Shown here piece after piece: positions 6,860-13,573 of a stretch of 13,573 nucleotides of DNA. Both the position numbers and the translations under genes were made by a program. Each line of letters starts with the position of its first letter. Position 1 is the stretch's first letter. The stretch lies in assembly GCA_030527385.1 (NCBI GenBank), contig JAUNAY010000022.1, forward strand, positions 1 to 13,573, read 5' to 3'. Origin of the DNA: Fusobacterium sp. (GTDB lineage Bacteria > Fusobacteriota > Fusobacteriia > Fusobacteriales > Fusobacteriaceae). The notes under the pieces were generated by a model. That model was given only the letters and a program-made list of their open reading frames with translations. It had not been told where the DNA came from and ran no database searches.

Positions 6860-7669
6860 ATGAGATTAGGAGCAATAGAGTTCGTCGCACCACCTTTAGT
6901 TGAAGGACCTAGAATTGTATTCTTTCTTCCTTTGCCAGAATTTCTTCAAAAGATGCCTTTTGCAATGGAAATGGCTGATGGAAGGTATGGATTGCCAGTA
7001 TCAATAACAGTTGTTACAACTTGGGTTATTATTCTAGTATTCTTTCTACTTTTTAAGTGTGGTACTAAAAGGTTAGAACTTATACCTGGGAAATTTCAAA
7101 TACTATTAGAAAGTGTTTATGAATTTCTTGATGGAATTGTTGAGCAGATGCTTGGATCTTGGAAAAAGAAATATTTTTCATATATATCAACACTTTTTCT
7201 ATTTATATTTTTATCAAATATAGTGTCATTCTTCCCAATTCCTTGGTATTCAGTAGATGGAGGAGTAATTTCGTTTGCACCTGCCTTTAGAGCACCTACA
7301 GCTGATTTGAATACAACAGTTGGACTAGCACTATTGACAACATTTGCTTTCTTAAAAGCAAGTATCAAAACAAATGGTATTGGAGGCTACCTAAAAGGGT
7401 TTGCTCAACCTATACCTGTAATGCTACCTCTAAATATAATAGGAGAATTAGCAAAACCAGTAAATATATCAGTCAGACTTTTTGGTAATATGTTTGCTGG
7501 AGGAGTTATTATGGGACTTTTATATATGGCATTCCCGTGGGTACTCCCAGCACCTTTACATCTGTACTTTGACCTATTCATGGGACTTGTACAAAGTTTT
7601 GTATTTATTATGTTAAGTATGGTATATATTCAAGGCGCTTTAGGCGACAGTGAGTATGTAGAAGATTAA
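6860..7669 (+). CDS. atpB: F1Fo ATP synthase subunit a
   Basis: Membrane stator of Fo that carries the ion channels facing the c-ring. 269 residues with about five or six membrane helices. Key motifs are the PTADLNTT block (146-153), LAKPVNISVRLFGNMFAG (198-214) with the essential stator arginine Arg206, and the C-terminal helix FDLFMGLVQSFVFIMLSMVYIQGAL. The long extramembrane N-terminus resembles Na+-type ATP synthases. The SD AAGGAGG (6842-6848) is strong but 11 nt from the ATG, slightly longer than its neighbours. No alternative start fits better. Confidence 0.96.
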   Translation: MRLGAIEFVAPPLVEGPRIVFFLPLPEFLQKMPFAMEMADGRYGLPVSITVVTTWVIILVFFLLFKCGTKRLELIPGKFQILLESVYEFLDGIVEQMLGSWKKKYFSYISTLFLFIFLSNIVSFFPIPWYSVDGGVISFAPAFRAPTADLNTTVGLALLTTFAFLKASIKTNGIGGYLKGFAQPIPVMLPLNIIGELAKPVNISVRLFGNMFAGGVIMGLLYMAFPWVLPAPLHLYFDLFMGLVQSFVFIMLSMVYIQGALGDSEYVED

Positions 7670-7703
7670 AAAAAGAAAATAAGAACTTTTAGGAGGTAAT
7701 AAA

Positions 7704-7976
7704 ATGAATGAAATGTTATTAGCAAAAACAATAGTATTAGCAGCGTCAGCAGTTGGTGCAGGATGTGCAATGATTGCAGGATTAGGACCAGGGATTGGAG
7801 AAGGTTACGCAGCAGGTAAAGCAGTAGAAGCAGTAGCTAGACAACCAGAAGCAAAAGGAAACATCATTTCAACAATGATCCTAGGACAAGCTGTATCAGA
7901 ATCAACAGGGATTTACTCTCTAGTTATAGCTCTAATACTACTTTATGCAAACCCTTTCATCGGAATGTTAGGATAA
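7704..7976 (+). CDS. atpE: F1Fo ATP synthase subunit c, Na+-type with two-carboxylate site
   Basis: Rotor-ring proteolipid of Fo with 90 residues and two helices joined by the polar loop ARQPEAKG (45-52). The ion site reads GPGIGEG in helix 1, with Glu33, and AVSESTGIY in helix 2, with Val64, Glu66, Ser67, Thr68 and Tyr71. These match the Na+ ligands of the Ilyobacter c-ring (V63, E65, S66, T67, Y70), except that Gln32 is replaced by Glu. That Glu32/Glu65 pair is the arrangement described for Fusobacterium nucleatum, so Na+ coupling is a firm prediction. A perfect AGGAGGT (7691-7697), an ATG start and frequent C-ending codons suit the high copy number of c. Confidence 0.97.
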   Translation: MNEMLLAKTIVLAASAVGAGCAMIAGLGPGIGEGYAAGKAVEAVARQPEAKGNIISTMILGQAVSESTGIYSLVIALILLYANPFIGMLG

Positions 7977-7996
7977 TTTCTTTAATAAAAAGAAAT
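7976..7996 (+). promoter_or_regulatory. AT-rich hairpin directly after atpE
   Basis: ATTTCTTT (7976-7983) and AAAGAAAT (7989-7996) form a perfect 8-bp stem with a 5-nt loop, starting at the last base of the atpE stop codon. There is no T-run behind it, so it is not a terminator. An mRNA-stabilising or processing role for the c-subunit message is inference. Confidence 0.4.
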
Positions 7997-8014
7997 GAAC
8001 TAATTATCATTTAG

Positions 8015-8023
8015 AAAGGAGGT
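8015..8023 (+). promoter_or_regulatory. RBS fixing the TTG start of atpF
   Basis: AAAGGAGGT, a near-perfect SD, 7 nt before TTG 8031-8033. The next in-frame ATG (8046) would be 22 nt from the SD. Confidence 0.8.
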
Positions 8024-8030
8024 AGGAAAT

Positions 8031-8537
8031 TTGGCGACACAACTTATGCCAGTAGTATCTATTGACGTAAATATGTTCTGGCAAATAATCAACTTTTTTA
8101 TACTTGTTTTTGTGTTTAATAAATGGTTTAAAAAACCTTTAGGTAAAATGATAGAGAGCAGAAAAGCAAAGATAACAAGCGATTTACAAGAAGCAACAGA
8201 AAATAAAAAGATAGCAGAGTCACTTCATAAAGAGGCAGAAACTATTCTAAGAAATGCTAAAGTTGAAGCTAATGAAATATTAAAAAAAGCTGAACATAAA
8301 GCTGACGAAAGAAGAGAAGCAATATTAAGTGAGGCTAAAGATCAAAGAGAAAAAATCTTAAAATCAGCGGAGCTTGAAGCTATAAAAATGAAAACTGATG
8401 CAAGAAAAGAGCTTGAAGATGAAGTTAAAGATTTAGCAATTAAATTAGCAGAAAAATTAATACAACAAAAAATGGATTCAAAAATCGAGTCTACCTTAAT
8501 AGATGAATTTATTGAAGAGGTAGGGGAAGAAAAATGA
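8031..8537 (+). CDS. atpF: F1Fo ATP synthase subunit b (TTG start)
   Basis: Peripheral stalk of the synthase, linking subunit a to F1. 168 residues: one N-terminal membrane helix (about 14-31, MFWQIINFFILVFVFNKWF), then the KPLGKMIESRKAKI hinge (36-49) typical of b subunits, and a long charged coiled coil rich in E, K and A up to the end. Only one b gene is present, so a b2 dimer is expected. Its TGA overlaps the atpH start (ATGA at 8534-8537), implying coupled translation. Confidence 0.95.
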   Translation: MATQLMPVVSIDVNMFWQIINFFILVFVFNKWFKKPLGKMIESRKAKITSDLQEATENKKIAESLHKEAETILRNAKVEANEILKKAEHKADERREAILSEAKDQREKILKSAELEAIKMKTDARKELEDEVKDLAIKLAEKLIQQKMDSKIESTLIDEFIEEVGEEK

Positions 8538-9058
8538 TAGATAACCAAGTAGGAAGAAGATATGCTGAGGCTATCTATAAAATTGCTGAATCTGCTGATA
8601 AGATAAAATCTATATATGAAAACTTAAATACTCTTATGGAGCTTTATAAAAATGATAATGAATTTAAAACTTTTATAACTCACCCATTAATTGAAAATGA
8701 TGAGAAAAAGAAAGTTATATCAGAAATTTTTAAAGAAGCTGACGAAGAGACATTAAATACAATATTCTATATTCTTGATAAAAAAAGAATAGGAAATATT
8801 AGAAACATAGTAGCTGAATATTTAAAAATTTACTATGAAAAAAATCAAATACTTGATGTAGAAGCAATTTTTGCTGTTGAACCAAGTGATGAACAAAAAC
8901 AAAAGTTAATTGATAAATTAACTAAGAAAACAGGAAAGAACGTTAACCTTACAATAAAAGTAGATAAATCTATACTTGGAGGAGGAATCATCAAGATTGG
9001 AGACCAAGTAACAGATGGATCTATACGTAAAGAGTTAAATGCGTTAAAAAGAAAATAA
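8534..9058 (+). CDS. atpH: F1Fo ATP synthase subunit delta
   Basis: The OSCP homologue, which ties the b stalk to the top of the alpha3beta3 head. 174 residues, normal length. The N-terminal RRYAEAIYKIAE (8-19) and FKTFITHPLIENDEKKKVI segments form the helical domain. The C-terminal LGGGIIKIGDQVTDGSIRKELNAL (148-171) is the family signature. The start overlaps atpF by 4 nt, with a purine-rich AGGGG SD (8522-8526) inside the atpF reading frame. Confidence 0.95.
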   Translation: MIDNQVGRRYAEAIYKIAESADKIKSIYENLNTLMELYKNDNEFKTFITHPLIENDEKKKVISEIFKEADEETLNTIFYILDKKRIGNIRNIVAEYLKIYYEKNQILDVEAIFAVEPSDEQKQKLIDKLTKKTGKNVNLTIKVDKSILGGGIIKIGDQVTDGSIRKELNALKRK

Positions 9059-9073
9059 GTACGGCTGGAAAGC

Positions 9074-9080
9074 AGGAGGT
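9074..9080 (+). promoter_or_regulatory. RBS fixing the TTG start of atpA
   Basis: AGGAGGT lies 8 nt before TTG 9089-9091. The protein reads MKIRPEEVSSIIKNEI from this codon, the normal alpha-subunit N-terminus, while the first in-frame ATG is codon 48. Confidence 0.85.
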
Positions 9081-9088
9081 GTAATCAG

Positions 9089-10591
9089 TTGAAAATTAGG
9101 CCAGAAGAAGTAAGTAGCATAATCAAGAATGAAATTGAAAATTACAAAAAAAGCCTTGATATAAAAACTTCAGGATCTGTGCTAGAAGTAGGAGACGGTA
9201 TTGCTAGAATTTATGGACTTAGCAGTGCAATGTCAGGAGAACTTCTTGAATTCCCTCACGGAGTAATGGGAATGGCACTTAACCTAGAGGAAGATAACGT
9301 AGGAGCAGTTATACTTGGAGATTTCTCTCTGATAAAAGAGGGAGATGAAGTAAAAGCTACTGGAAGAGTAGTTTCAGTTCCAGCAGGGGAATCTATGCTT
9401 GGAAGAGTAGTAAATGCTCTAGGAGAACCAATTGATGGAAAAGGGGAAATAAAAGCTGAGAAATATATGGAGATTGAAAGAAAAGCATCTGGAATAATCT
9501 CAAGAAAACCAGTATTTGAACCTTTACAAACAGGAATTAAATCTATTGATGGTATGGTACCTATCGGTAGAGGACAAAGAGAACTTATAATCGGAGATAG
9601 ACAAACAGGAAAGACAGCTATTGCTATTGATGCTATCCTAAACCAAAAAGGAACAGGAGTAAAATGTATCTATGTAGCTATTGGACAAAAAAGATCTACT
9701 GTTGCACAAATCTATAAAAAATTAGAAGATGCAGGAGCAATGGAATATACTACAATAGTTGCTGCAACAGCATCTGAAGCAGCTCCATTACAATATATGG
9801 CACCATATTCAGGAGTATCTATGGGTGAATACTTTATGGATAAAGGTGAACACGTTTTAATAATATATGATGATCTTTCTAAACACGCAGTAGCTTATAG
9901 AGAGATGTCACTATTACTTAAAAGACCACCTGGAAGAGAAGCTTACCCTGGAGACGTATTCTATCTACATTCAAGATTACTTGAAAGAGCAGCAAAATTA
10001 TCTGATAAATTAGGTGGAGGATCAATAACAGCTCTTCCAATAATTGAAACACAAGCAGGAGACGTATCTGCTTATATTCCAACAAACGTAATTTCTATTA
10101 CAGATGGACAAATATTCCTAGATTCACAACTATTTAACTCTGGATTCAGACCAGCTATTAACGCAGGTATATCTGTATCAAGGGTTGGAGGATCTGCTCA
10201 AATAAAAGCTATGAAACAAGTTGCTTCTAAAGTAAAACTTGAATTAGCACAATATACAGAGTTATTAACATTTGCTCAATTTGGATCAGACCTAGATAAA
10301 TCTACAAAAGCTCAACTAGAAAGAGGACATAGAATTATGGAAGTTTTAAAACAACCACAATACAATCCTTACCCAGTTGAAGAACAAGTAGTTGCATTCT
10401 TTGCCGTTATCAATGGTTACCTTGATTCAATAGCAGTAGAAGATGTTAAGAGATTTGAAACAGAACTTCTTACAGAATTAAGAAATACAACAGAAATTTT
10501 AAAAGAAATTAGAGAACAAAAAGCTCTAAGTAAAGAATTAGAAACAAAACTTGGAGAAGCTATAAATTCATTCAAGAAAAATTTTAACTAG
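9089..10591 (+). CDS. atpA: F1Fo ATP synthase subunit alpha (TTG start)
   Basis: Non-catalytic nucleotide-binding subunit of the F1 head, cytoplasmic, 500 residues (typical). N-terminal beta-barrel domain about 25-95. Walker A GDRQTGKT (169-176); Walker-B-like LIIYDDLSKHAVAYR (257-271); RPPGREAYPGD (279-289); the alpha/beta signature PAINAGISVSR (355-365), ending in Arg365, the arginine finger that completes the catalytic site on beta. It lies 30 nt after atpH. Frequent C-ending codons indicate high expression. Confidence 0.98.
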   Translation: MKIRPEEVSSIIKNEIENYKKSLDIKTSGSVLEVGDGIARIYGLSSAMSGELLEFPHGVMGMALNLEEDNVGAVILGDFSLIKEGDEVKATGRVVSVPAGESMLGRVVNALGEPIDGKGEIKAEKYMEIERKASGIISRKPVFEPLQTGIKSIDGMVPIGRGQRELIIGDRQTGKTAIAIDAILNQKGTGVKCIYVAIGQKRSTVAQIYKKLEDAGAMEYTTIVAATASEAAPLQYMAPYSGVSMGEYFMDKGEHVLIIYDDLSKHAVAYREMSLLLKRPPGREAYPGDVFYLHSRLLERAAKLSDKLGGGSITALPIIETQAGDVSAYIPTNVISITDGQIFLDSQLFNSGFRPAINAGISVSRVGGSAQIKAMKQVASKVKLELAQYTELLTFAQFGSDLDKSTKAQLERGHRIMEVLKQPQYNPYPVEEQVVAFFAVINGYLDSIAVEDVKRFETELLTELRNTTEILKEIREQKALSKELETKLGEAINSFKKNFN

Positions 10592-10605
10592 AGAGAGGTG
10601 GGAAA

Positions 10606-11457
10606 ATGGCTGGAGCTAAAGAGATAAGAAATAGAATAAAAAGTGTTCAGTCTACTCACCAGATAACTAAAGCAATGGAAATTGTTTCTACTACAAAATT
10701 TAAAAGATTTTCAGCTCTTGTTGCTAAATCAAGACCATATGCAGAAAGTATTCAAAATATTTTAACAAATATAGCTGCTGGTGTAAAAAGTGAAAAACAC
10801 CCACTTTTTGATGGAAGAGATGAAGTTAAGAAAATAGGTGTGATTGTTATGACTTCTGATAGAGGGCTATGCGGAAGTTTTAACAATAGCACATTAAAAG
10901 AGTTAGAAAAAATAATAAAAGAAAATAGTGGAAAACAAGTTTCAGTAATTGCAATAGGAAGAAAGGGAAGAGAGTATTGTACTAAGAGAAAGTACGACTT
11001 AAAGGCAAGCTATATACAATTAATCCCTGAGACAATGGGAGAAAAGGCAAAAGAGATAAGTGAAAATATAGTAGAATATTACTATAACGGAATTTTTGAC
11101 GAAGTGTATATGATCTATAATAAATTTATTTCTGCCCTAAGAAGTGATCTTAAAGTTAAAAAACTTATCCCAATCGAAAGAGTAGAAGCTACAGAGAATA
11201 CAGCATATATTTTTGAACCAGATGCAGAGACTATTTTATCTGCACTACTTCCTAAATATTTGAATGTAGAGATTTATCAAGCTCTATTGAACAACACTGC
11301 AAGTGAACATTCAGCTAGAAAAAATTCGATGAAGAATGCAACAGACAACGCAGAAGAGATGATGACAGAGCTTAATCTGAAATACAATAGAGAAAGACAA
11401 TCAGCTATTACTCAAGAAATAACTGAAATAGTTGGTGGAGCATCAGCTTTAAATTAA
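10606..11457 (+). CDS. atpG: F1Fo ATP synthase subunit gamma
   Basis: Central rotor shaft that couples the c-ring to the F1 head. 283 residues. The N-terminal helix AKEIRNRIKSVQSTHQITKAMEIVSTTKFKRF (4-35), the SDRGLCGSFN motif (84-93) and the C-terminal helix ending in NRERQSAITQEITEIVGGASAL are the conserved parts that form the coiled-coil shaft. GAGAGGTG (10593-10600) provides the SD, directly after the atpA stop codon. Confidence 0.97.
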   Translation: MAGAKEIRNRIKSVQSTHQITKAMEIVSTTKFKRFSALVAKSRPYAESIQNILTNIAAGVKSEKHPLFDGRDEVKKIGVIVMTSDRGLCGSFNNSTLKELEKIIKENSGKQVSVIAIGRKGREYCTKRKYDLKASYIQLIPETMGEKAKEISENIVEYYYNGIFDEVYMIYNKFISALRSDLKVKKLIPIERVEATENTAYIFEPDAETILSALLPKYLNVEIYQALLNNTASEHSARKNSMKNATDNAEEMMTELNLKYNRERQSAITQEITEIVGGASALN

Positions 11458-11461
11458 AAAT

Positions 11462-11468
11462 AAGGAGG
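11462..11468 (+). promoter_or_regulatory. RBS fixing the GTG start of atpD
   Basis: AAGGAGG lies 7 nt before GTG 11476-11478. From this codon the product begins MENKGTITQIISAVVDVAF, the usual beta-subunit N-terminus. Confidence 0.8.
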
Positions 11469-11475
11469 CAATAGC

Positions 11476-12876
11476 GTGGAAAACAAAGGAACTATAACAC
11501 AGATTATCAGTGCCGTTGTAGACGTAGCATTTAAAGACCAGCTGCCTAATATATATAATGCCTTAAAAGTTAAGGTAGGAGATAAAGAACTTGTACTAGA
11601 AGTTCAACAGCATTTGGGAAATAATGTCATCAGAGCAGTAGCAATGGACTCTACTGATGGGCTACAAAGAGGTATGGAAGTAATCGACACTGGAGCACCT
11701 ATAAAAGTTCCAGTAGGAAAAGCAGTATTAGGAAGAATATTAAATGTTTTAGGACAACCAGTTGACGATGGAGGAGCTATCGAAACTGATGAATATCTTC
11801 CAATTCATAGAGATGCACCAAGCTTTGAAGAACAACAAACAGAAACTGAGATATTTGAAACAGGAATAAAGGTAATTGACCTTCTTGCTCCATATATCAA
11901 AGGGGGAAAAATTGGACTGTTTGGAGGAGCTGGAGTAGGAAAGACAGTTCTTATAATGGAGCTTATCAATAACATTGCTAAGGGACACGGAGGACTATCA
12001 GTATTTGCAGGAGTAGGAGAAAGAACAAGAGAAGGAAGAGACCTTTATGATGAAATGACTGAATCAGGAGTTTTATCAAAAACTTCTCTAGTTTATGGAC
12101 AAATGAATGAGCCACCTGGAGCAAGACTTAGAGTTGCCCTTACTGGACTTACTGTTGCAGAAAACTTTAGAGATAAAGAGGGACAAGACGTTCTTCTATT
12201 CATAGATAATATATTCAGATTTACTCAAGCAGGATCTGAAGTATCAGCTCTATTAGGAAGAATGCCGTCAGCAGTTGGATACCAACCAAACCTTGCAACA
12301 GAAATGGGAGCTTTACAAGAAAGAATTACATCTACTAAATCAGGATCAATAACATCAGTACAAGCTGTATATGTACCAGCCGATGACCTTACTGACCCTG
12401 CACCAGCAACAACATTCTCTCACCTAGATGCTACAACAGTTTTATCAAGAAACATAGCATCTCTAGGAATTTACCCAGCAGTTGACCCACTAGATTCAAC
12501 TTCTAAGGCTCTATCAGCTGATGTAGTTGGTAAAGAGCACTATGCAGTAGCTAGAGAGGTTCAAGCTGTACTACAAAGATATAAAGAACTTCAAGATATT
12601 ATTGCAATTCTAGGTATGGACGAACTATCTGATGAAGATAAGTTAACTGTATCAAGAGCAAGAAAAATTCAAAGATTCTTCTCTCAACCATTCTCAGTTG
12701 CAGAACAATTTACAGGAATGGAAGGAAAATATGTATCAGTAAAAGATACTATTAGAGGATTCAAAGAAATACTTGAAGGAAAACACGACAATATCCCTGA
12801 ACAAGCATTCCTTTATGTAGGAACTATCGAGGAGGCAGTAGCAAAAGGAAGAGACCTTATGAAAGGGGATGAATAG
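11476..12876 (+). CDS. atpD: F1Fo ATP synthase subunit beta, catalytic (GTG start)
   Basis: Catalytic ATP-making/hydrolysing subunit of F1. 466 residues, normal length. Walker A GGAGVGKT (150-157); GERTREG (181-187) with catalytic Glu182; Walker B VLLFIDNIFRF (239-249) with Asp244; PAVDPLDSTS (334-343); and DELSDED (382-388), the regulatory contact with gamma/epsilon equivalent to DELSEED. The C-terminal block RFFSQPFSVAEQFTG is also conserved. All catalytic residues appear intact. The atpC start follows after only two bases. Confidence 0.98.
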   Translation: MENKGTITQIISAVVDVAFKDQLPNIYNALKVKVGDKELVLEVQQHLGNNVIRAVAMDSTDGLQRGMEVIDTGAPIKVPVGKAVLGRILNVLGQPVDDGGAIETDEYLPIHRDAPSFEEQQTETEIFETGIKVIDLLAPYIKGGKIGLFGGAGVGKTVLIMELINNIAKGHGGLSVFAGVGERTREGRDLYDEMTESGVLSKTSLVYGQMNEPPGARLRVALTGLTVAENFRDKEGQDVLLFIDNIFRFTQAGSEVSALLGRMPSAVGYQPNLATEMGALQERITSTKSGSITSVQAVYVPADDLTDPAPATTFSHLDATTVLSRNIASLGIYPAVDPLDSTSKALSADVVGKEHYAVAREVQAVLQRYKELQDIIAILGMDELSDEDKLTVSRARKIQRFFSQPFSVAEQFTGMEGKYVSVKDTIRGFKEILEGKHDNIPEQAFLYVGTIEEAVAKGRDLMKGDE

Positions 12877-12878
12877 TA

Positions 12879-13283
12879 ATGGCCACTTTTAATGTAAAGG
12901 TTGTAACTTATCAAGAAAAAGTTCTTGAGCAAGAATCAGAATTTCTATTAGTAAGAACAACAGAGGGAGATATGGGAGTTTTACCTAATCATTCGCCATT
13001 TGTTGCAGAACTTGCTATTGGAGAAATGATGATAAGATTAAACGGAACTGAAAAAAGTTATTTTGTTTCAGGAGGATTTATAGAAATCTCAAATAACAAT
13101 GTAACTATTTTGGCTGATGAGGCTATTGCTTCAGAAATGATAGACTTAGAAAGAGCTAAAAAAGAAGCTGAAGAAGCTAAGGCTAAGTTAGATAAGTTAA
13201 AAGAGGATAAAGATATTCTTATAACTGAAAAAAATCTAAATGCAGCTTTAACAAAAGTTCGTTTAGCAGAAAAATTATTATAA
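12879..13283 (+). CDS. atpC: F1Fo ATP synthase subunit epsilon
   Basis: Central-stalk subunit that joins gamma to the c-ring and can restrain ATP hydrolysis. 134 residues. The N-terminal beta-sandwich has the hallmark TTEGDMGVLPNHSPFVAELAIGEM (28-51) and YFVSGGFIEISNNNVTILADEA. The C-terminal helical hairpin (about 88-134) is rich in K, E and A and is full length, so the inhibitory form is possible. The start lies 2 nt after the atpD stop, with SD AAAGGGG (12862-12868) inside atpD. It is the last gene of the operon. Confidence 0.96.
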   Translation: MATFNVKVVTYQEKVLEQESEFLLVRTTEGDMGVLPNHSPFVAELAIGEMMIRLNGTEKSYFVSGGFIEISNNNVTILADEAIASEMIDLERAKKEAEEAKAKLDKLKEDKDILITEKNLNAALTKVRLAEKLL

Positions 13284-13291
13284 ATTTTACT

Positions 13292-13320
13292 AGAGACTTG
13301 AAATTCAAGTCTCTTTTTTT
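13292..13320 (+). terminator. Intrinsic terminator of the atp operon
   Basis: AGAGACTTG (13292-13300) / CAAGTCTCT (13306-13314), a perfect 9-bp stem with loop AAATT, followed by a run of Ts to 13320. It begins 9 nt after the atpC stop codon. Confidence 0.95.
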
Positions 13321-13423
13321 GATATTAAAAAAATTTTTTTAAATTTTATAATAAAAAAATGGAGTTATTTTTAAAAAATGTCTCTATTTTAATTTATTAA
13401 CATCATAAAAATTTTTAAAAAAA

Positions 13424-13450
13424 TTAGCACTCACCTATTGACATTGCTAA
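13424..13450 (+). promoter_or_regulatory. CIRCE-like operator (HrcA binding site)
   Basis: TTAGCACTC (13424-13432), nine bases, then CATTGCTAA (13442-13450). The CIRCE consensus is TTAGCACTC-N9-GAGTGCTAA, so the left arm is perfect and the right arm matches 7 of 9. CIRCE is bound by the repressor HrcA and controls heat-shock genes such as dnaK, groEL and hsp20. The right arm overlaps the -35 box of the downstream promoter, the expected place for repression. Confidence 0.85.
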
Positions 13451-13465
13451 TAAAAGGTGTATAAT
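13438..13465 (+). promoter_or_regulatory. Promoter of the right-edge heat-shock gene
   Basis: TTGACA (13438-13443), 16-nt spacer, TATAAT (13460-13465): both hexamers match the sigma-70 consensus exactly. Transcription should start near 13471-13473, giving a leader of about 77 nt. The strong promoter under a repressor operator fits tight control with high induced output. Confidence 0.9.
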
Positions 13466-13495
13466 AGAATTATGAAGATGAAGGAAATATAAGAT

Positions 13496-13545
13496 ACATC
13501 AATACTCGAAGAGAGCATAAAGATGCACACAATAAGGAGTGATGT
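13496..13545 (+). promoter_or_regulatory. Possible SD-masking fold in the leader of the right-edge gene
   Basis: ACATCA (13496-13501) is fully complementary to TGATGT (13540-13545). CTC (13505-13507) can continue the pairing with GAG (13537-13539) of the Shine-Dalgarno AAGGAG (13534-13539), across a 3-nt bulge. A small hairpin GCAT/ATGC (13515-13526) lies inside the loop. This resembles the layout of RNA thermometers at hsp20-type genes, but it is short and unproven. Confidence 0.3.
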
Positions 13546-13548
13546 TAT

Positions 13549-13573
13549 ATGTTACCAAGTATTTTTAAAAAAG
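13549..13573 (+). CDS. Start of a probable small heat-shock protein (Hsp20) gene, cut by the window end
   Basis: Only eight codons are visible: M-L-P-S-I-F-K-K. AAGGAG (13534-13539) lies 9 nt before the ATG, so the start is well supported. An earlier ATG (13542) runs into a stop after eight codons. The CIRCE-like operator and perfect promoter say this is a heat-shock gene. The MLPSIF beginning is reminiscent of bacterial Hsp20/alpha-crystallin proteins and unlike GroES, DnaK or HrcA starts. The Hsp20 call is inference from these two clues. Confidence 0.5.

Noticed and set aside
13356..13390. Possible second terminator or minus-strand terminator (AAAATGGAG / CTCTATTTT)
   Set aside because: The stem has a wobble, a 17-nt loop and mostly A/T pairs, and there is no clean T-run on the + strand. 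No minus-strand gene is visible that would need it.
1..13573. CRISPR arrays, insertion sequences, phage or toxin-antitoxin modules
   Set aside because: No spaced direct repeats, transposase-like proteins, terminal repeats or accessory gene pairs were seen. All genes belong to known housekeeping families.

Overview
This window looks like a chromosomal segment from a Fusobacterium-type organism. The DNA is very AT-rich, AGA is almost the only arginine codon, and the standard bacterial code applies (TGA and TAA/TAG all act as stops). The ATP-synthase c subunit carries the two-glutamate sodium site known from Fusobacterium nucleatum. Every gene I can support lies on the + strand. This is mostly core housekeeping DNA. 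I see no insertion sequences, CRISPR arrays, phage genes or signs of recent transfer, and no obviously new multi-gene system.

Layout. Bases 1-35 are the 3' end of a tRNA gene. A strong promoter at 85-113 and a short structured leader precede rplS (ribosomal protein L19), which ends in a clear intrinsic terminator (542-570). A second promoter near 664 starts a tightly packed operon: lepB (signal peptidase I), a RimI-like acetyltransferase, purB (adenylosuccinate lyase, animal-like subtype), a Gx/HepT-type small membrane protein, glmM (phosphoglucosamine mutase) and a class I SAM methyltransferase. Gaps are 26 nt or less, with one 4-nt overlap, and no terminator follows the last gene. A good sigma-70 promoter at 6180-6208 then starts the ATP synthase operon atpZ-atpI-atpB-atpE-atpF-atpH-atpA-atpG-atpD-atpC (6235-13283), closed by a strong terminator (13292-13320). 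The last 250 bases are an AT-rich intergenic region. It holds a CIRCE-like HrcA operator fused to a near-perfect promoter and the first eight codons of a gene that is probably a small heat-shock protein (Hsp20).

How it works together. The atp genes encode a complete F1Fo ATP synthase. The Fo ion site (E33, V64, E66, S67, T68, Y71 in the c subunit) predicts Na+ rather than H+ coupling. Four atp genes start at TTG or GTG, each fixed by a good Shine-Dalgarno site. An AT-rich hairpin sits directly behind the c-subunit gene. Both may help set unequal subunit amounts. The most interesting items are the two-carboxylate Na+ site, the CIRCE/promoter overlap with a possible SD-masking leader at the right end, and the structured rplS leader with a palindrome over its -35 box.
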